Below are positions 40,283 to 51,494 of a stretch of 64,000 bases of DNA, piece after piece (within the stretch, counting starts at the first letter, position 1; each line of letters begins with the position of its first letter). Below the pieces are notes generated by a model. It was given only the letters and a program-made list of their open reading frames with translations. It searched no databases and was not told where the DNA came from. Source of the stretch: Heterocephalus glaber (Eukaryota; Chordata; Mammalia; Rodentia; Bathyergidae). The position numbers and the translations under genes were made by a program. The stretch is from the NCBI RefSeq assembly GCF_000247695.1, contig NW_004624776.1, positions 16,407,360 through 16,471,359 on the forward strand, in the 5' to 3' direction.

Positions 40283-40435
40283 AAATTCTACTGGATCCAT
40301 CCATTATAGAAACTGAACAGACTAAGAACGAAGCAAAGCTGGATTTGTTATTTACATGCCTTTCCCATTACAGGGGAATAAGGATCAGAAAGGTTTATTA
40401 TAGATGGTGGCAATAAAGATTTAGGTATTGGTTTG
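40283..40435 (+). other. SKA3: SKA3 terminal 3'UTR exon and poly(A) signal
   Basis: An acceptor (TTTGTCTGTTTACAG, AG at 40281-40282) follows the donor at 39809. The segment is noncoding and contains AATAAA at 40412-40417, so cleavage is expected near 40430-40440. It matches the expected nine-exon layout of the gene. The exact end is inferred. Confidence 0.7.
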
Positions 40436-40462
40436 TCTGCAAAGGGTTCTCCAGTTGTTTTA

Positions 40463-40554
40463 AGACATATTTTTTTTTTTGGTATCAGGGATCAAACTCA
40501 GGACCTTGCACTTTCGAAGCAGGTGTGGTGGCACTGAGCTGTATCTCCGGCCCT
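40463..40554 (-). repeat. tRNA-derived SINE just past the SKA3 poly(A) site
   Basis: GGTATCAGGGATCAAACTCA, CTTTCGAAGCAGGTGTGGTG. Perfect 13-bp target duplication TCCAGTTGTTTTA. Confidence 0.9.
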
Positions 40555-41975
40555 TCCAGTTGTTTTATGATAGCTTTGGCCCCTCAAAATTAGTTTGTCT
40601 AAAATGTATCTTTCCCTTACACCCTCTAGCTTGTTGCTTAGACCAGTGATAGTTGCTTAAACCAGTTAACTCCTAACTTCTCGTGTTGCGATCTTTTAAG
40701 ACTCTGGAGATTTGACGCCCCCACCCACTGCAGCATGTGCCCTGGCCATACAACCTGTCCATTTCTCTCATTCTTCCTGCCTCAGGGCCTTGCACCTACT
40801 GGCTGCTCTCTACCTAGAGATCCCCCACCCCACCCCCAAATCTGGTTCACCGACTTTCTCTCCCTGTGTAAGTCCAGTGCACTATCCATTGTGCCACAGA
40901 GCCACCTCTCCTGAAAGAGTAACAGCTGCCCGTTTTCTGCTCTCTACTACTACACTTAAGAACATACGGCCCAGCTTTGCCTCAACCAAGTGGCTCCACA
41001 ACTGACCTTGCCAGAAACTGACTGTGCCCCAAGGAAGCAGGTATGAGCCAGTGCTGGGGCTTCAGTGTGCTACTGTCTGGGGTGCACAAGGAGCCCACAC
41101 ACAGGCACCCTAGCATCCTTGAGGTAGGATGGCATCAGGCAGCTGTACTCCTGGATTTCTCAGGTGAATGATCTATTAACTTGGGGTTATCCAGCTGGAG
41201 TTCTCTTGTTATTTCAGACTTAAGTCCTGGATGAATGTTTCAGGGCTCTGGTTAAATGTAATTTTACCAAAGACTTCACCAGTGTAACATCCCTCACACT
41301 ACTTGGCACCTATAGTAAGGTATTTGTTGGGGCATATTTTTATGTTCTTCCCCCAGTTGACATGCTCAGAGGCAAAGACAGAGGGCAAAAGACTTGCTTG
41401 CTACGTTCATTATCCTGGTATCTAGCATATGTAAAGAATCAGTGAGAACGTCAGTTACTGAGATTTTACTCTGCCAGGAATGGTTCTAAATGTAATTTAG
41501 TTAATTCTTGGATCTAAGGTAAGCACTTTTTTTTTTCAGATGAGGAGTCTTAGCCTTTGATTACTGACTTTTCCTTCCTGTCAGAAAAAAAAAGCCCTGA
41601 GTTGTCATTTCCTCTTCTGTTCATCCTGTATCCTTTATTTGATCATAAGTCCCACTTCTTTAGGACTTAGACAAATACCTTTGTCATCTCCAAAAAACTT
41701 GTATTACCGCATCGCACTGCCTTCAGTAGCCATTTTTTTCTTCTTTGTGATACTCCTGGGTCACCTTTTACCTAAGCATTTGTACCTTGCTAGATTCTTG
41801 AGACTTACTGATCTTTGTACTGGCAGGCCCACAATACCTGAGATAGAAGACAGGCTACTGAAAGTGCCAAGAGAAGCTCATCAGAAATGGGGGAGTACTG
41901 CAGATTTTCTGCCAGCTTCCACTAGCTCTAGAATTTAGATTTTGAAAACCCCTTGGGAGGTTCACTTTCTTTTAT
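40555..41975. other. SKA3-SAP18 intergenic, no gene seen
   Basis: Unique or decayed sequence. Around 40740-40870 an L2-like antisense composition (TCAGGGCCTTGCACCTACTG) is possible. No domain-bearing open frame. Confidence 0.5.
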
Positions 41976-42118
41976 GATAGTGAGTTGAATCCAGAGCATG
42001 TGCACTGAGCCATACCCTGGGCCTATTTTAAGACAGGGTCTTGATAACTTGCTCAGGCAGGACTTGAACTTTGGATCCTCGACTGAGGCCTCCCAGGTAG
42101 TGGAATTATACCTGGCTA
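41975..42118 (-). repeat. B1-ID dimeric SINE
   Basis: Antisense ID remnant (GAGTTGAATCCAGAGCATGT) then antisense B1 (AGACAGGGTCTTGATAACTT, GGAATTATACCTGGC). Confidence 0.7.
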
Positions 42119-42666
42119 AATGGCTTTACTTTTATTAAATTCTATGAATTTTTCTTCAAACTTGGTTGTAACTGGGCTGGCATGCTAGCCTAGGTAGAGT
42201 TGGAAATTCTGAACAGCAGAAATGCCTTGTTCCTCCTTCACTTCAAAAGACCTAACACTGCTCACTGTCTCATTGACTTTTCCTAAGTTTTGAGTTATGG
42301 ATGTTGCGAACACTATTTTGCAATAAATTCTGTATGATGTTCCTAGGCAAGGACTTTTGGAATTTTTAACCGGGAAAGAAAATATCCCTGACTGTCTTCA
42401 TATACTAGTATAGACTATTCATGACAAGTGCTACCAGAATAAACATGCTTCCTTCAAACTTGTTTAATTACAGACCCCCGGAAATTACAGCTACTGGTAA
42501 AAGAGACCTGTGTCTAAGCAAAAGACAAATCAGATCCCTCAACTGGGTGCTGTTATCACACTCAAATTGGAAACTGACCATATATGGATGTTTGTAGTTG
42601 GTACAGCAGGTCCACTTACTACCCTAGATGACTATCTTGGCAGACACTTGTTAGCTGTAGGGTATA

Positions 42667-42698
42667 ACTTCACTGACTGACAGCAGTGTCAGTGAAGT
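42667..42698. repeat. Perfect 11-bp inverted repeat
   Basis: ACTTCACTGAC (42667-42677), 10-nt loop, GTCAGTGAAGT (42688-42698). Confidence 0.95.
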
Positions 42699-42754
42699 GT
42701 GGGTGGATATCAGACTGCAATGAATCGAAGATGAAAGGACCATATGCCCCACTT

Positions 42755-42925
42755 TTTGGGGGCAGTGCTGTGGATTGAACCCAGAGCTTTTGCACTGAGC
42801 TACATCCCTAGTCTTTTTTGAACCCAGGATCTCACTAAGTTGCTCAGCCTGGGCTCAAATCTGTAATCCTCCTGTCTCAGCTTGCCAGAATGGAATGATA
42901 GGGGTGCACTACCCCAGCCAGCTTG
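42755..42925 (-). repeat. B1-ID dimeric SINE
   Basis: Antisense ID (GTGGATTGAACCCAGAGCTT, GAGCTACATCCCTAGTC) joined to antisense B1 (CCAGGATCTCACTAAGTTGC, CTCCTGTCTCAGCTTGCC). Confidence 0.8.
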
Positions 42926-44340
42926 ATATGCCTCACTTCTGAGCTGTTAAAAGTTGGGCTCTGATCTGACTGGAAACCAGTCATAGCATCTCAGTTGTGA
43001 GGCTAAGTAAGATGACGCATGGTAAATTTAGCAGTTAAATCACTTAAATTAATGGTGAGCCCAGTCTGAGCACTGTCTTTTCAGTTTCACAAAAAACCAA
43101 GTTTGGAATATGTGTTTGAATGCAAAGAGGTAGGCCAAGTTCAGTTTTTTATGGAAGAGTAACAGTTTGAACCTTAGAGAATTTTAAACCTGGCTTAACA
43201 GTTTAATAGCTTTCTACCCCACTCACACATGTGTGCAAAACATATACAACTGATACATGAAATATTACCTGTGTCAGTGATTAGAGTCTGGGCACACATA
43301 ACAGTTCCAGTTTTGCTGGGGGGAAGCTGAGAAGACCGAGGCAGTGTCATATGCTGTAATTCAGTTTCAATGCCCACAGTGAGGCAGCCGGGCAGATATG
43401 AAAGCACTAAGGAACATGCTGTTGTGACGACCATTTAATGTTTGAGGAAACAGCTCAGTTATTATCTAAATCATTCTTTAACTGTGCTTTTTGGTGGGAA
43501 ACTGAAATCTATGTGTAAAGGAAAAATTTCAATTGGAACCAAGCAAATTAGAACTGGGCAAAGCAACCAAACTACTTTACATGGGAGAATAATTTGGGAT
43601 TGTATGAGAACCTTTGCAGAAGAAGTGTATAGCGTATGAAGACTGGCCTTTTCTTAGTTCCTACCCGTAGAGGTACGTAGTCGTATCGCCCCCTCCCCCA
43701 ACAAATGGGAAGGTAGTCATTGCTATTCTCCAAAAAAATCAAGGATTTTATATCTAAAACTCAAGTCTATCTAGTCTGAATGAATAAACAATCTGAGGAT
43801 TGTGTGGGGTAAACAGCCATCACAGAGCCACTAGATATAGGTTCCAGGCTCATCTCTAATTTCTTATCTGCAGGCACTATAAACCTTTACAAATACTCAA
43901 GGAACAATTCTACAGGCTAGTATTCTATTTCTAAAAAAATAAACAACAAAAAAAACTTGATTCAAGCAATGTGTCCTAGGCTACTGAGCAACTAACAGTC
44001 AAGATTTAAATGTTTTGTACACTGCCTCTCCAATCAGATACACAACAGTGCCCACCACATAACAGGGTATGTGAGATTCCATTCATCCCACCTCCCATCT
44101 TCAGGTCTTAAAAGGTAAATCTTCCCAGCCTTACCCTGAGCTCCACCCCTTCTTTCTTCGGTATTGGTTCCTGCTTTTAAAACGCCCCTTTCCTTCATTT
44201 GTAAAAACCAGGGGCCTCACTGTAGTACTGTTCTTTTTTCTAACCGTGTGTCACTGCACCCTGATCAAGGCAGACCAATCTCTTCCAACTGAACAGATTC
44301 TCGAACCTGCCTTGGCTCATACTGCTCTAAAAAGTCTCTG
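42926..44340. other. SKA3-SAP18 intergenic, no gene seen
   Basis: No repeat family, RNA gene or conserved open frame recognised in this stretch, which precedes the SAP18 3' end. Confidence 0.5.
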
Positions 44341-44343
44341 CTG

Positions 44344-44415
44344 GGGCCGGGGCTCGGTGGTGAAGCAATTGCTTAGCCCTGCATGAAGCCCTGGGTTTGA
44401 TCACAAGCACTGGAA
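44344..44415 (+). repeat. ID SINE (decayed)
   Basis: GGGGCCGGGGCTCGGTGGTG, AGCCCTGGGTTTGATCACAA. Confidence 0.7.
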
Positions 44416-44821
44416 AATAAAAACAAAGCAGAAAAACCTGCTGCCTCATTTTCACAGGTCTTTTTTTCTAACTGTATACCACAAATTTGTGCTCAATTTC
44501 ATAATGTCCCATGGCTTTCTTCTTCTGCCCCTCTGGGGCTTAAAATACTCTCTACTTAGTATAAACCCCCCCAATGAGCTGAAACTCTTCCCATGCTTCC
44601 AAGAACTATCACACTCAGGCTGATTGCACACATACACTTTATAGTTTTTCACAGAAAGCTAAGAGCACTCTCCTTCGTAGTTTACAGAAGGGCTTGAAAT
44701 ACAGACTTTCTAATTAATATTCATACCACAGTACACCAAATCTAACTTAAATAGATGCATTACAATTTTTTTAGAATTTAAAGGCTTAATGGCAAAAATC
44801 AGGGGAGGAAGAAAGTATAAG

Positions 44822-44827
44822 TTTATT
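44822..44827 (-). terminator. SAP18: Proximal SAP18 poly(A) signal
   Basis: Plus TTTATT reads AATAAA on the minus strand, 45-50 nt beyond the SAP18 stop. The following 170 or so bases (down to about 44650) look unique and may be a longer 3'UTR, so distal cleavage is also possible. Confidence 0.6.
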
Positions 44828-44871
44828 TTACATAGCTGGGTGAAAAATAAATTTGGGAAAGTAAATAATAT

Positions 44872-47800
44872 TTAATATGGTCTAATACGCCCTGAAGGAG
44901 GTGGTGCTCGATTTGGAGGGGTAATCGCAATGTCCAGGTAATCACCTATTTGGAACTTCTGTGACTGCAGAGTCATAGAATCATCCGTCCCCTTTCTGCC
45001 AGACATGGTGCTGCCGATCTCCTTAACTCTGCAGAAAAGGAAAGCAGCTGTTAATGCACTATAAATCCACAAAAAGCCAAGTATGGATACACTATAAAGT
45101 AAACACTGCTGGATTTGCTCTATCTTGTAACAGTTCAAAAACTTAAGGACTATATTAAGCTAAACCAGATATGAAGATAAGATAAATCCAGACTACTCAT
45201 CCCACTAAATAGATTGACTGAAAGGATTATCCCTATCAGTTAAAACATGCCAAAAAAAACTACAAGAATTAAAACTGAGGAGTAACCTACCGATAGCCAG
45301 GTCTTTTAAGATCCATAAAAACAATTGCGAAATTGAAGTGTGTACCCTTCTTTCTAGCTTCTGGGTAGACTTCTTTTACCAAACTAGTCAGTTCTTTCAA
45401 AGTTGCATCCATCCTGAGTGTTTAAAAAAAAGGTAATTACAATTGATTAATCGTAACTAGAATACTGAAAAATTACATGTCTGAGTTGTGACTTATGTTA
45501 GGAGCTACCAGTCTTATACTGAAGCCTGATTTTAAAGCAGCTAAAAATACTATTTGCCTCTAACTACTCTCTGTACTACTTGAATATCAGACATTTAGGT
45601 AAGTTAAAGTCAGACTGTTAGGGGTGGAAATGTAGCTCAGTGGTAGAGCACTTGCCTGACATGAGGGCCCTGGGTTTGATCCCCAGCAATACATAAAAAA
45701 ATTTTTTGGGGGCTGAGGATTTAGCTCAGTGGTTCCACCGCCTGCCTCGGCAGCGCAAGGTTCTGAGTTTGATCCCTGGTACAAAAAAAATCTTAAAAGA
45801 CTTGCTAAAAGAGATTTCAGAAATTACATATGCTATTCTCTGTTGCTATATACCATCTTAGGGTTTGTGTTACCTCTTTTAAAAATAGTTCAAATTATTT
45901 TAAACACACAAAATAACTTTCATTATAAGACACATACTCTTCCACATCTTAGACTCTCCTAAACTGGAGTGCATCTTCAAATCAATGTGCTAGGAAAGCA
46001 TTTCCATAATGAGCCAGTTTTTCTTAGATGATAACAATGAATTTTATAAGAGATTGAGCCCTAGAGCCTATGAAATATTAAATTTATAGACAAATCACAG
46101 GCTCCTTTCACAATATAGATTCTTCTCTACAAATATTTACTTGAACATAGTTCCCTGAGTTAATATGGCAAAATCTGGAAAACCCTTTTAAAATATAAGC
46201 ATTTAGAAATAATCAGAAACTAGAGTACGTTTCTATATTGTTCTATGGCAAGTAGGAAAATGACATGGATGGAACATGAAAAAGCAGTGCTTGTAGAGTG
46301 CAGCCAAGCAGCACAAGGATACTAGAAACTTGTGGGAACTCTTAATGTGCATCAGGGAGTGAATCAAACCAAAGAGCTCATTTAGTTCTAGCTCTGTACC
46401 TTATTTACAAATCATCACTACACTATACTCAAACCAAAGGCTTCACCTACACTGTGCAAAAAACATATGAGATCATCACATCACTGTCCATATTCTACTA
46501 TTCTCAGAACTTTCTCAATGTTTCCACAATAGAACTCAACAGTTTTCTCCCTAAAACCCTCTTCCGCATCTTAGAATGTTAAAATTGGAAAGCATCTTAC
46601 ACTCAATATGTAATTACCCATCTAGATGCCAAATGATCCCAAGCTTGAAGTACTGCTGTTTCTACCTTCTAAATGCAGATCAAATCTATTTTTCTCCATG
46701 CCTCCCTGACTGCTTGATTTCAACCTTTCATTATTTAACCATGTATATGCTGCCTTCAATTCCTATCCACCTCAGATTTTTAAAGGTTTGTGAAAAAATG
46801 ACATCTTGAACAAATGCCACCTTTATGAGAGAAGTCCATGTGGAAAACAGCAAAAAGCATCATTATCTAACACAGCAGCAACAGTCTCAGGTGATCTGTA
46901 GGCAAGTGTTGTAGTTCTCAAAAGGGACATGACTTATATTGGCTGGAACAATGTTTTACTCACAAAGACAAAGTAAATATCCCTTTCAATAGTGAGCAAA
47001 GATCCCCCGTTGCCAGTGGGTCTTCTTCACAGCCACACTGGGAGATAGTATACACACCCTATCAGGCTATAGGCAAAGCCACACCCCCATTCCTGCCCAG
47101 CAGGCAAAAGATCAAGCAGTAGTGTTGGCCAGGTTTCATGCCAACACACACACACACACGCGTGCGTGTGCAAAATAAAGTAGTACACAAGCTTGGAACA
47201 GAAAAAAATACTCCCAAAGAGATCTGTCCAAAACAGGCTAGCAGGTCTCATCTCTTTACCAAAAGCAACTGTGTGCCATGCAGTGAGGAGCAACTGTGCA
47301 GACTATGTTTCCCAATTCGATCATGCCCATTATTAAGAGGTGAGAAAAGCCACACACAGGAATGCAATAAATTACATCCCAAATCTCATCAGACAAGAGT
47401 ACCCAGTGATGTTAACATCACTGTAGGCATCCTCTGTACACACACAATACTACAATACAGTGCTACAGAAAAAAAAAAATTAAGATATCAAGCTTATGAT
47501 AATGCTGAGATGACACAAAATATGTTCTCTGCATCACTGGGTACTTTTTTTTTTGTACCAAGGATTGAACTCAGGACTTCGCACTTGCCAGGTAGGGACG
47601 TCGCCACTGAGCTACATCCCCGGCCCTATGGGTACTCTTGATGTATAATTTTTGGTATCAGGGATCGAACTTGGGTCCTTGTGCTTGTGCAGCAGGCGGC
47701 GAAACCACTGACCTAAATCCCCAGCCCTCTTGATGTGTAATTTTAAACTAAGTCCAGTACACTAGAATTCAGTACTTTGAAGATTGAGACTTTGTCTTTT

Positions 47801-49827
47801 TTGGAAGTGCTTGTTAAATATATATAGTAGTATGATCTTTTTGCTTCTCACATTGAGTACAACGATAGTAAGGAAAATGTTTTAAGAATGGAAATAAGTC
47901 CTTTTTGATATACAGGTGTTCATTGTATAATGGAATTGACGAAGAATAATCAGGATACAAGGTTTAAAGTCACCTTCAAAACAGATAAGAAAATTAGTCT
48001 GACCTCAGTTTATGCCAGTATCAGAATTCATTGGGGATGAGGTTAAAATAAGTAGGGTTAAACGTGGGTGCTGAATAAATTATGACAAAGTAAAAAATAA
48101 ATTCTAAATTCATATAAATTATATTTTAATAAAAACAAAGTTTTCTTTAACAGAAGTCAAATAGGAGTTGTAAAATGTTAGGTACTTATACCAGCATCCT
48201 TAGGTCAATTTGGAGCCTACTTTGCCACAAAATGACAAATACTGTAATGAGTTTATTTATATGACTCATTACTACTTATAGCCAAATTAATATACACAAA
48301 AAGCTGAGCAGAAGTTATGGGCGGGTATAACAGAGTTACTGTTTAATGTGTGCAATGTTTCATTTGTGAGGGATGAGAAGGTTTTAGAAATAGTGATTGC
48401 AATAAAATTTTAAAAAATGATTGCACAACAACGTGAATGTTAATGCCATCAACTATATACTTAAAAATGATTGAAGTGGCAAATTTCATGTTATATATTT
48501 TACCTCAATAAAAAAATGTATTTTAAAATTACACACCTGTTACTGCTACCTAAAGGCCACCCATTATGTTGTCAACTGAAAGAGGTACTTAAAGATTAGG
48601 TACAGGAAGGATGGTCCTAGGCAGTCCACTGGGCAGGGAGTTTAAGAGGAGATGAACTACTCCGACACCAGTTTGTTGCTAAATAGGCACCAAACGCTTT
48701 TCCATTAAGTTCTAGTGCAGAAGTCACTCGGTTTATTTTTTTCTATTTTTGGTGCTATGGCACCTAAGGCTTAATATTAAATAGAAATACCCTTTGATAA
48801 CAAGCATCACTCAATATCACTCCCCTTTACTATGTCAGCTTAGTACCATTTACTCGACTATCAAATTTTAATTACATATCTTTTTCCTACCAGGCAGCAA
48901 TGGTGATTAGGAGTGCTGGATCTCTTAGTTCCTGCAGTACTGGTGATTTAATCCTGGGCCTTTGCAATGAGCTACATCACCAGCCCCCTGCCACACCCCC
49001 GATTTTTTGAGACAGGGTTTCACTATGTAGTTCAGACTGGCCTCGAACTCAGTGATCCTCCTGCCTCAGCCTCATGAGTGTTGGGATTACAGGCATGTGC
49101 CACCACGCCCGGTTTCCAGTCCCTTAATTTTTAAAAAATTTGTAGATGGGGTCTGACTAAATTACTGTCAGTCACCCAGGCTGAGGTTCAATTTATGATG
49201 CTCCTGCTTCAGCCCACCGGAGTGCTGAGATTACAGGCGTGTGTCACCACGCCCGGCGCATATATTAATTTCTAACAACCTCAAGGTTTCAACTTTAATT
49301 TTTAAGTTACAAGATGGCAACCCCCTCTTCTCCCTTAAAGCAAAACTCTGTGGCCTGGGGGTCGCTGCCCAGGTCCGAGTGGAAGAGGAACGAAGCCGGG
49401 GACCGTGTCCTCCCAGAGGGATCAGCGCGTCCAGCGCGTCCCGCCCGACCTCACCAGGTGTAGATCTGCAGCTCGCTGGACGGGACGTTGCCGCGGGAGA
49501 ACTCATCCATGCGGTGGTGGCGGCCATTGTTGGTGGTGAAGACCCGCAGCAGCAGCGGACATGTCTGGAAAGGGCAGGTGTGAAAATCTGCAGTGGCGCG
49601 TGGGTTGCTCACAGCTCCATAGCCGTTCCGGAGGCTTCGCGGCCTCCGAACTGCGCAAGACACAAATACCGCATCCTCCCGCGCATAGCCCGCATCCCTC
49701 GGCCTGGCGGGGCCCACCTGGTCCCTCCCCGTACCCCACAGCATCCGCGCCCCACCTTCTCGCGGTCGATTGGCTTCTCTGGCTCCTTCTTAATTTCCTC
49801 CTGGGTAACGCGCGACTCGACCGCCAT
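44872..49827 (-). CDS. SAP18: Sin3A-associated protein 18 (4 coding exons)
   Basis: SAP18 is a small ubiquitin-fold protein. It is a component of the Sin3-HDAC corepressor and of the ASAP/PSAP complexes (with RNPS1 and Acinus or Pinin) on exon-junction and splicing assemblies. Minus-strand exons: 49756-49827, 49455-49564, 45291-45413, 44872-45028, all GT-AG with agreeing phases, total 462 nt and 153 aa, the usual length. It reads MAVESRVTQEEIKKEPEKPI, then CPLLLRVFTTNNGRHHRMDE, SELQIYTWMDATLKELTSLV, KRPGYRVKEIGSTMSGRKG and finally QIGDYLDIAITPPNRAPPP with terminal GRIRPY. Differences from the human protein are few (VFMDLK for VFTDVK, RIRPY for RMRPY). An in-frame upstream ATG at 49884 would add MLAAGVGGQGERLAAKRKK, the known longer isoform start. 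The gene is convergent with SKA3. Confidence 0.98.
45620..45706 (+). repeat. ID SINE in SAP18 intron 2
   Basis: Classical ID: GGGTGGAAATGTAGCTCAGT, GGTAGAGCACTTGCCTGACA, CCTGGGTTTGATCCCCAGCA, A-rich tail. Confidence 0.9.
45708..45790 (+). repeat. tRNA-derived SINE, subtype A
   Basis: GGGGGCTGAGGATTTAGCTC, TTCCACCGCCTGCCTCGGCA, A tail. Inserted directly at the ID tail, a tail-to-head pair of two SINE types. Confidence 0.9.
45800..47540. other. SAP18 intron 2 interval, no gene seen
   Basis: AT-rich intron with a short (CA)n/(CG) run at about 47142-47170. No repeat family or coding signal recognised. Confidence 0.5.
47546..47627 (-). repeat. tRNA-derived SINE
   Basis: TTGTACCAAGGATTGAACTC, GCACTTGCCAGGTAGGGACG. 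Flanked by TGGGTACT on both sides. Confidence 0.88.
47650..47726 (-). repeat. tRNA-derived SINE, subtype B
   Basis: TTTGGTATCAGGGATCGAAC, TGTGCAGCAGGCGGCGAAAC. Flanked by CTCTTGATGTATAATTTT and CTCTTGATGTGTAATTTT. Confidence 0.92.
48400..48530 (+). mobile_element. Ancient L1 3' terminal fragment
   Basis: GCACAACAACGTGAATGTTA, CTTAAAAATGATTGAAGTGG, TATTTTACCTCAATAAAAAA match the old L1M-type 3' end. Confidence 0.8.
48945..49110 (-). repeat. B1-ID dimeric SINE
   Basis: Antisense ID (GGTGATTTAATCCTGGGCCT, GAGCTACATCACCAGCCCC) followed by antisense B1 (TTTTTTGAGACAGGGTTTCA, GGGATTACAGGCATGTGCCA). Confidence 0.82.
49133..49256 (-). repeat. B1 SINE
   Basis: GATGGGGTCTGACTAAATTA, GTGCTGAGATTACAGGCGTG. 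Ends about 200 bp from SAP18 exon 2. Confidence 0.82.
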
Positions 49828-49884
49828 CTTCTTCCTTTTGGCCGCCAGACGCTCGCCCTGACCTCCGACCCCGGCCGCGAGCAT
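49828..49884 (-). other. SAP18: SAP18 in-frame N-terminal extension
   Basis: The frame stays open upstream of the 153-residue start, with in-frame ATGs at 49884 and 49890. Starting at 49884 gives a 172-residue protein beginning MLAAGVGGQGERLAAKRKK, equivalent to the longer RefSeq-type human isoform as I recall it. A TATA-like box lies only about 36-41 bp upstream, so the 5' leader for this start would be very short, and the downstream ATG at 49827 could be used by leaky scanning. Confidence 0.6.
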
Positions 49885-49892
49885 GAGCACGG

Positions 49893-49930
49893 AGTATCTC
49901 GCGAGGAGAAGCTCGAGGCTTTATATGAGC
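49893..49930 (-). promoter_or_regulatory. SAP18: SAP18 core promoter motifs
   Basis: TATAAA on the minus strand at 49925-49920 (plus TTTATA) sits next to a TCTCGCGAG motif at 49897-49905, a palindromic element common in CpG-island promoters of housekeeping genes. The surroundings from about 49330 to 50420 are CpG-rich. A start site would be expected near 49890-49895. Confidence 0.6.
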
Positions 49931-50665
49931 CAGGAGGCGGGGCATCTCTCCCCACGCCAGGCGCGCCTGCGCGTTGCGCCTTGCGTGGGAGGGAGGGAGA
50001 GAGAGAACGCGCGAGGGAGAGCGAGAGAGGCAGGCTCTGCGCCCTCTAGGCGGGACTTCTGGGGAAAGGGTGTGTCACCCCGTGCCTCGTTAGCGAGATG
50101 TTTTCTCTCAACTGTTTCCTGGCGAGATGAGTTTAAAGCGACGTTTTCATCGGTAGTGATGGAGACCTTAACGAACACAAAACGCTTAAGGATATTACAG
50201 GTTATAGGTAAAAACTAGTAAGAAACAATGATCGCTTCCTTGTGAAAACGGGTCACAGGCGGTGCGGCCCGCGGGAGCCGCCTCTGCAGAGGCGCGAGAG
50301 CTCGGGGAGGAGGACGGAACGCGCCTGTGCGGTGCGCAAGTGCTCGAGGACACGGCGCCGGCGCGTGGGGTCTGCGTGCGAGGCGGCCTCTTGACCCGGT
50401 TGACGACTATACCCAGGCTGAGAAGCCGACCTTCAGAGTACACAGCAAAGAGACAGAGGCGCAGAGCAGGTGTTGGTGAAGTAGGTAGTTGACCCAAGCT
50501 ACTCTCCAGAATGTGTAAGAATTAAAAAAGACAGCCCAGTTACAAACTGGTAAAATAACCAGGGTGCTCTAGAAGTGAAGAAAGCCAAAACGCCGACATT
50601 CATGTAGGGTGCTGGATGTCATTACTAATCAGGAAAGTCCTTTAAAACCACAGTGATTGGTTTTA

Positions 50666-50760
50666 TTTTTATTTTTTTATTTTGGGGGGTACCGAGGATC
50701 AAACTCGGGACTTTGCTCTTTCGAGGCAGGCGGTGGAACCACTGAGCTAAATTCCTGGCC
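50666..50760 (-). repeat. tRNA-derived SINE, subtype A
   Basis: GGGGTACCGAGGATCAAACT, CTTTCGAGGCAGGCGGTGGA. Perfect 15-bp target duplication CAGTGATTGGTTTTA (50651-50665, 50761-50775). Confidence 0.94.
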
Positions 50761-50940
50761 CAGTGATTGGTTTTAAAGAGTGTATCCGCTATATTTTAAC
50801 AGTTGGAAACTGACAGTAGCAACTACTGGTACATTAATAGGAATTCTTACACACTGCTAGCGAAAATGCAAAGTGGTAAAACTATGGAAAGTAAGTTAGT
50901 TGAAGATATATGTATTTTAAATACTTAGTTGATAATTTTT

Positions 50941-51062
50941 TTTTTGAGACAAGGTCTGGCTGTGTAGCTTAGGCAGCTCTTGAACTCATCAAACTCACCA
51001 GATCCTCCTGCTTCAGCCTTCCAAGTGCTAGGATTACAGGCATTTGCCACCACGCCCAGCAG
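50941..51062 (-). repeat. B1 SINE
   Basis: TTTGAGACAAGGTCTGGCTG, CTGCTTCAGCCTTCCAAGTG, GGATTACAGGCATTTGCCAC. Confidence 0.88.
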
Positions 51063-51200
51063 AAGATATGTATACTTCAGATCTAATGGTTCGGCTCCTT
51101 AGTGTGGAGAAAAATATTGCTCAAGTGTAATGTTCTTAGTATTGTTAAGAATGAAAAACTGGAAGCAGATCCAAATGTCCATCAACAATACAATAATCAG

Positions 51201-51282
51201 GGCTGGGGATTTAGCTCAGTGGTTTTGCCACGTGCTGCACAACCGTAAGGACCAGAGTTCGATCCTCGGTACCAAAACAAAA
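51201..51282 (+). repeat. tRNA-derived SINE, subtype B
   Basis: GGCTGGGGATTTAGCTCAGT, GTGCTGCACAACCGTAAGG. Perfect 13-bp duplication ATACAATAATCAG. Confidence 0.94.
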
Positions 51283-51494
51283 ATACAATAATCAGTGAAT
51301 TGTACATTATGGTATTAAAACTATCCAACCATGAAATACTTAGAATAAAAGTTTATAAAACATAAGTCTGAGAGACAATGGTGAGTATAAGAAGCCAAAA
51401 AATACCAACTGGGTGAATCCATTTTTACAACATTGGAAACAGGCAATACTAAAACTACATTGTTCAGGATGATTCCTAGTGATAGAACTATTAA

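Larger units (their letters stand above)
49330..50420. promoter_or_regulatory. CpG island at SAP18 5' end
   Basis: Markedly GC- and CpG-rich sequence against an AT-rich background, covering SAP18 exons 1-2 and about 500 bp upstream, with GAGA-rich runs at 49990-50030. Long open frames on both strands here follow from GC content and are not separate genes. Confidence 0.8.
50776..51480 (+). mobile_element. Ancient L1 3' region with SINE insertions
   Basis: Decayed ORF2-end landmarks (GAATTCTTACACACTGCTAG, AAATGTCCATCAACAATACA, AACCATGAAATACTTAGAAT). Interrupted by B1 (50941-51062) and tRNA-SINE (51201-51282). Confidence 0.65.

Noticed and set aside
49241..50049. Long plus-strand open frames (206 and 162 codons)
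   Set aside because: Antisense to SAP18 exons 1-2 within its CpG island; no recognisable protein.
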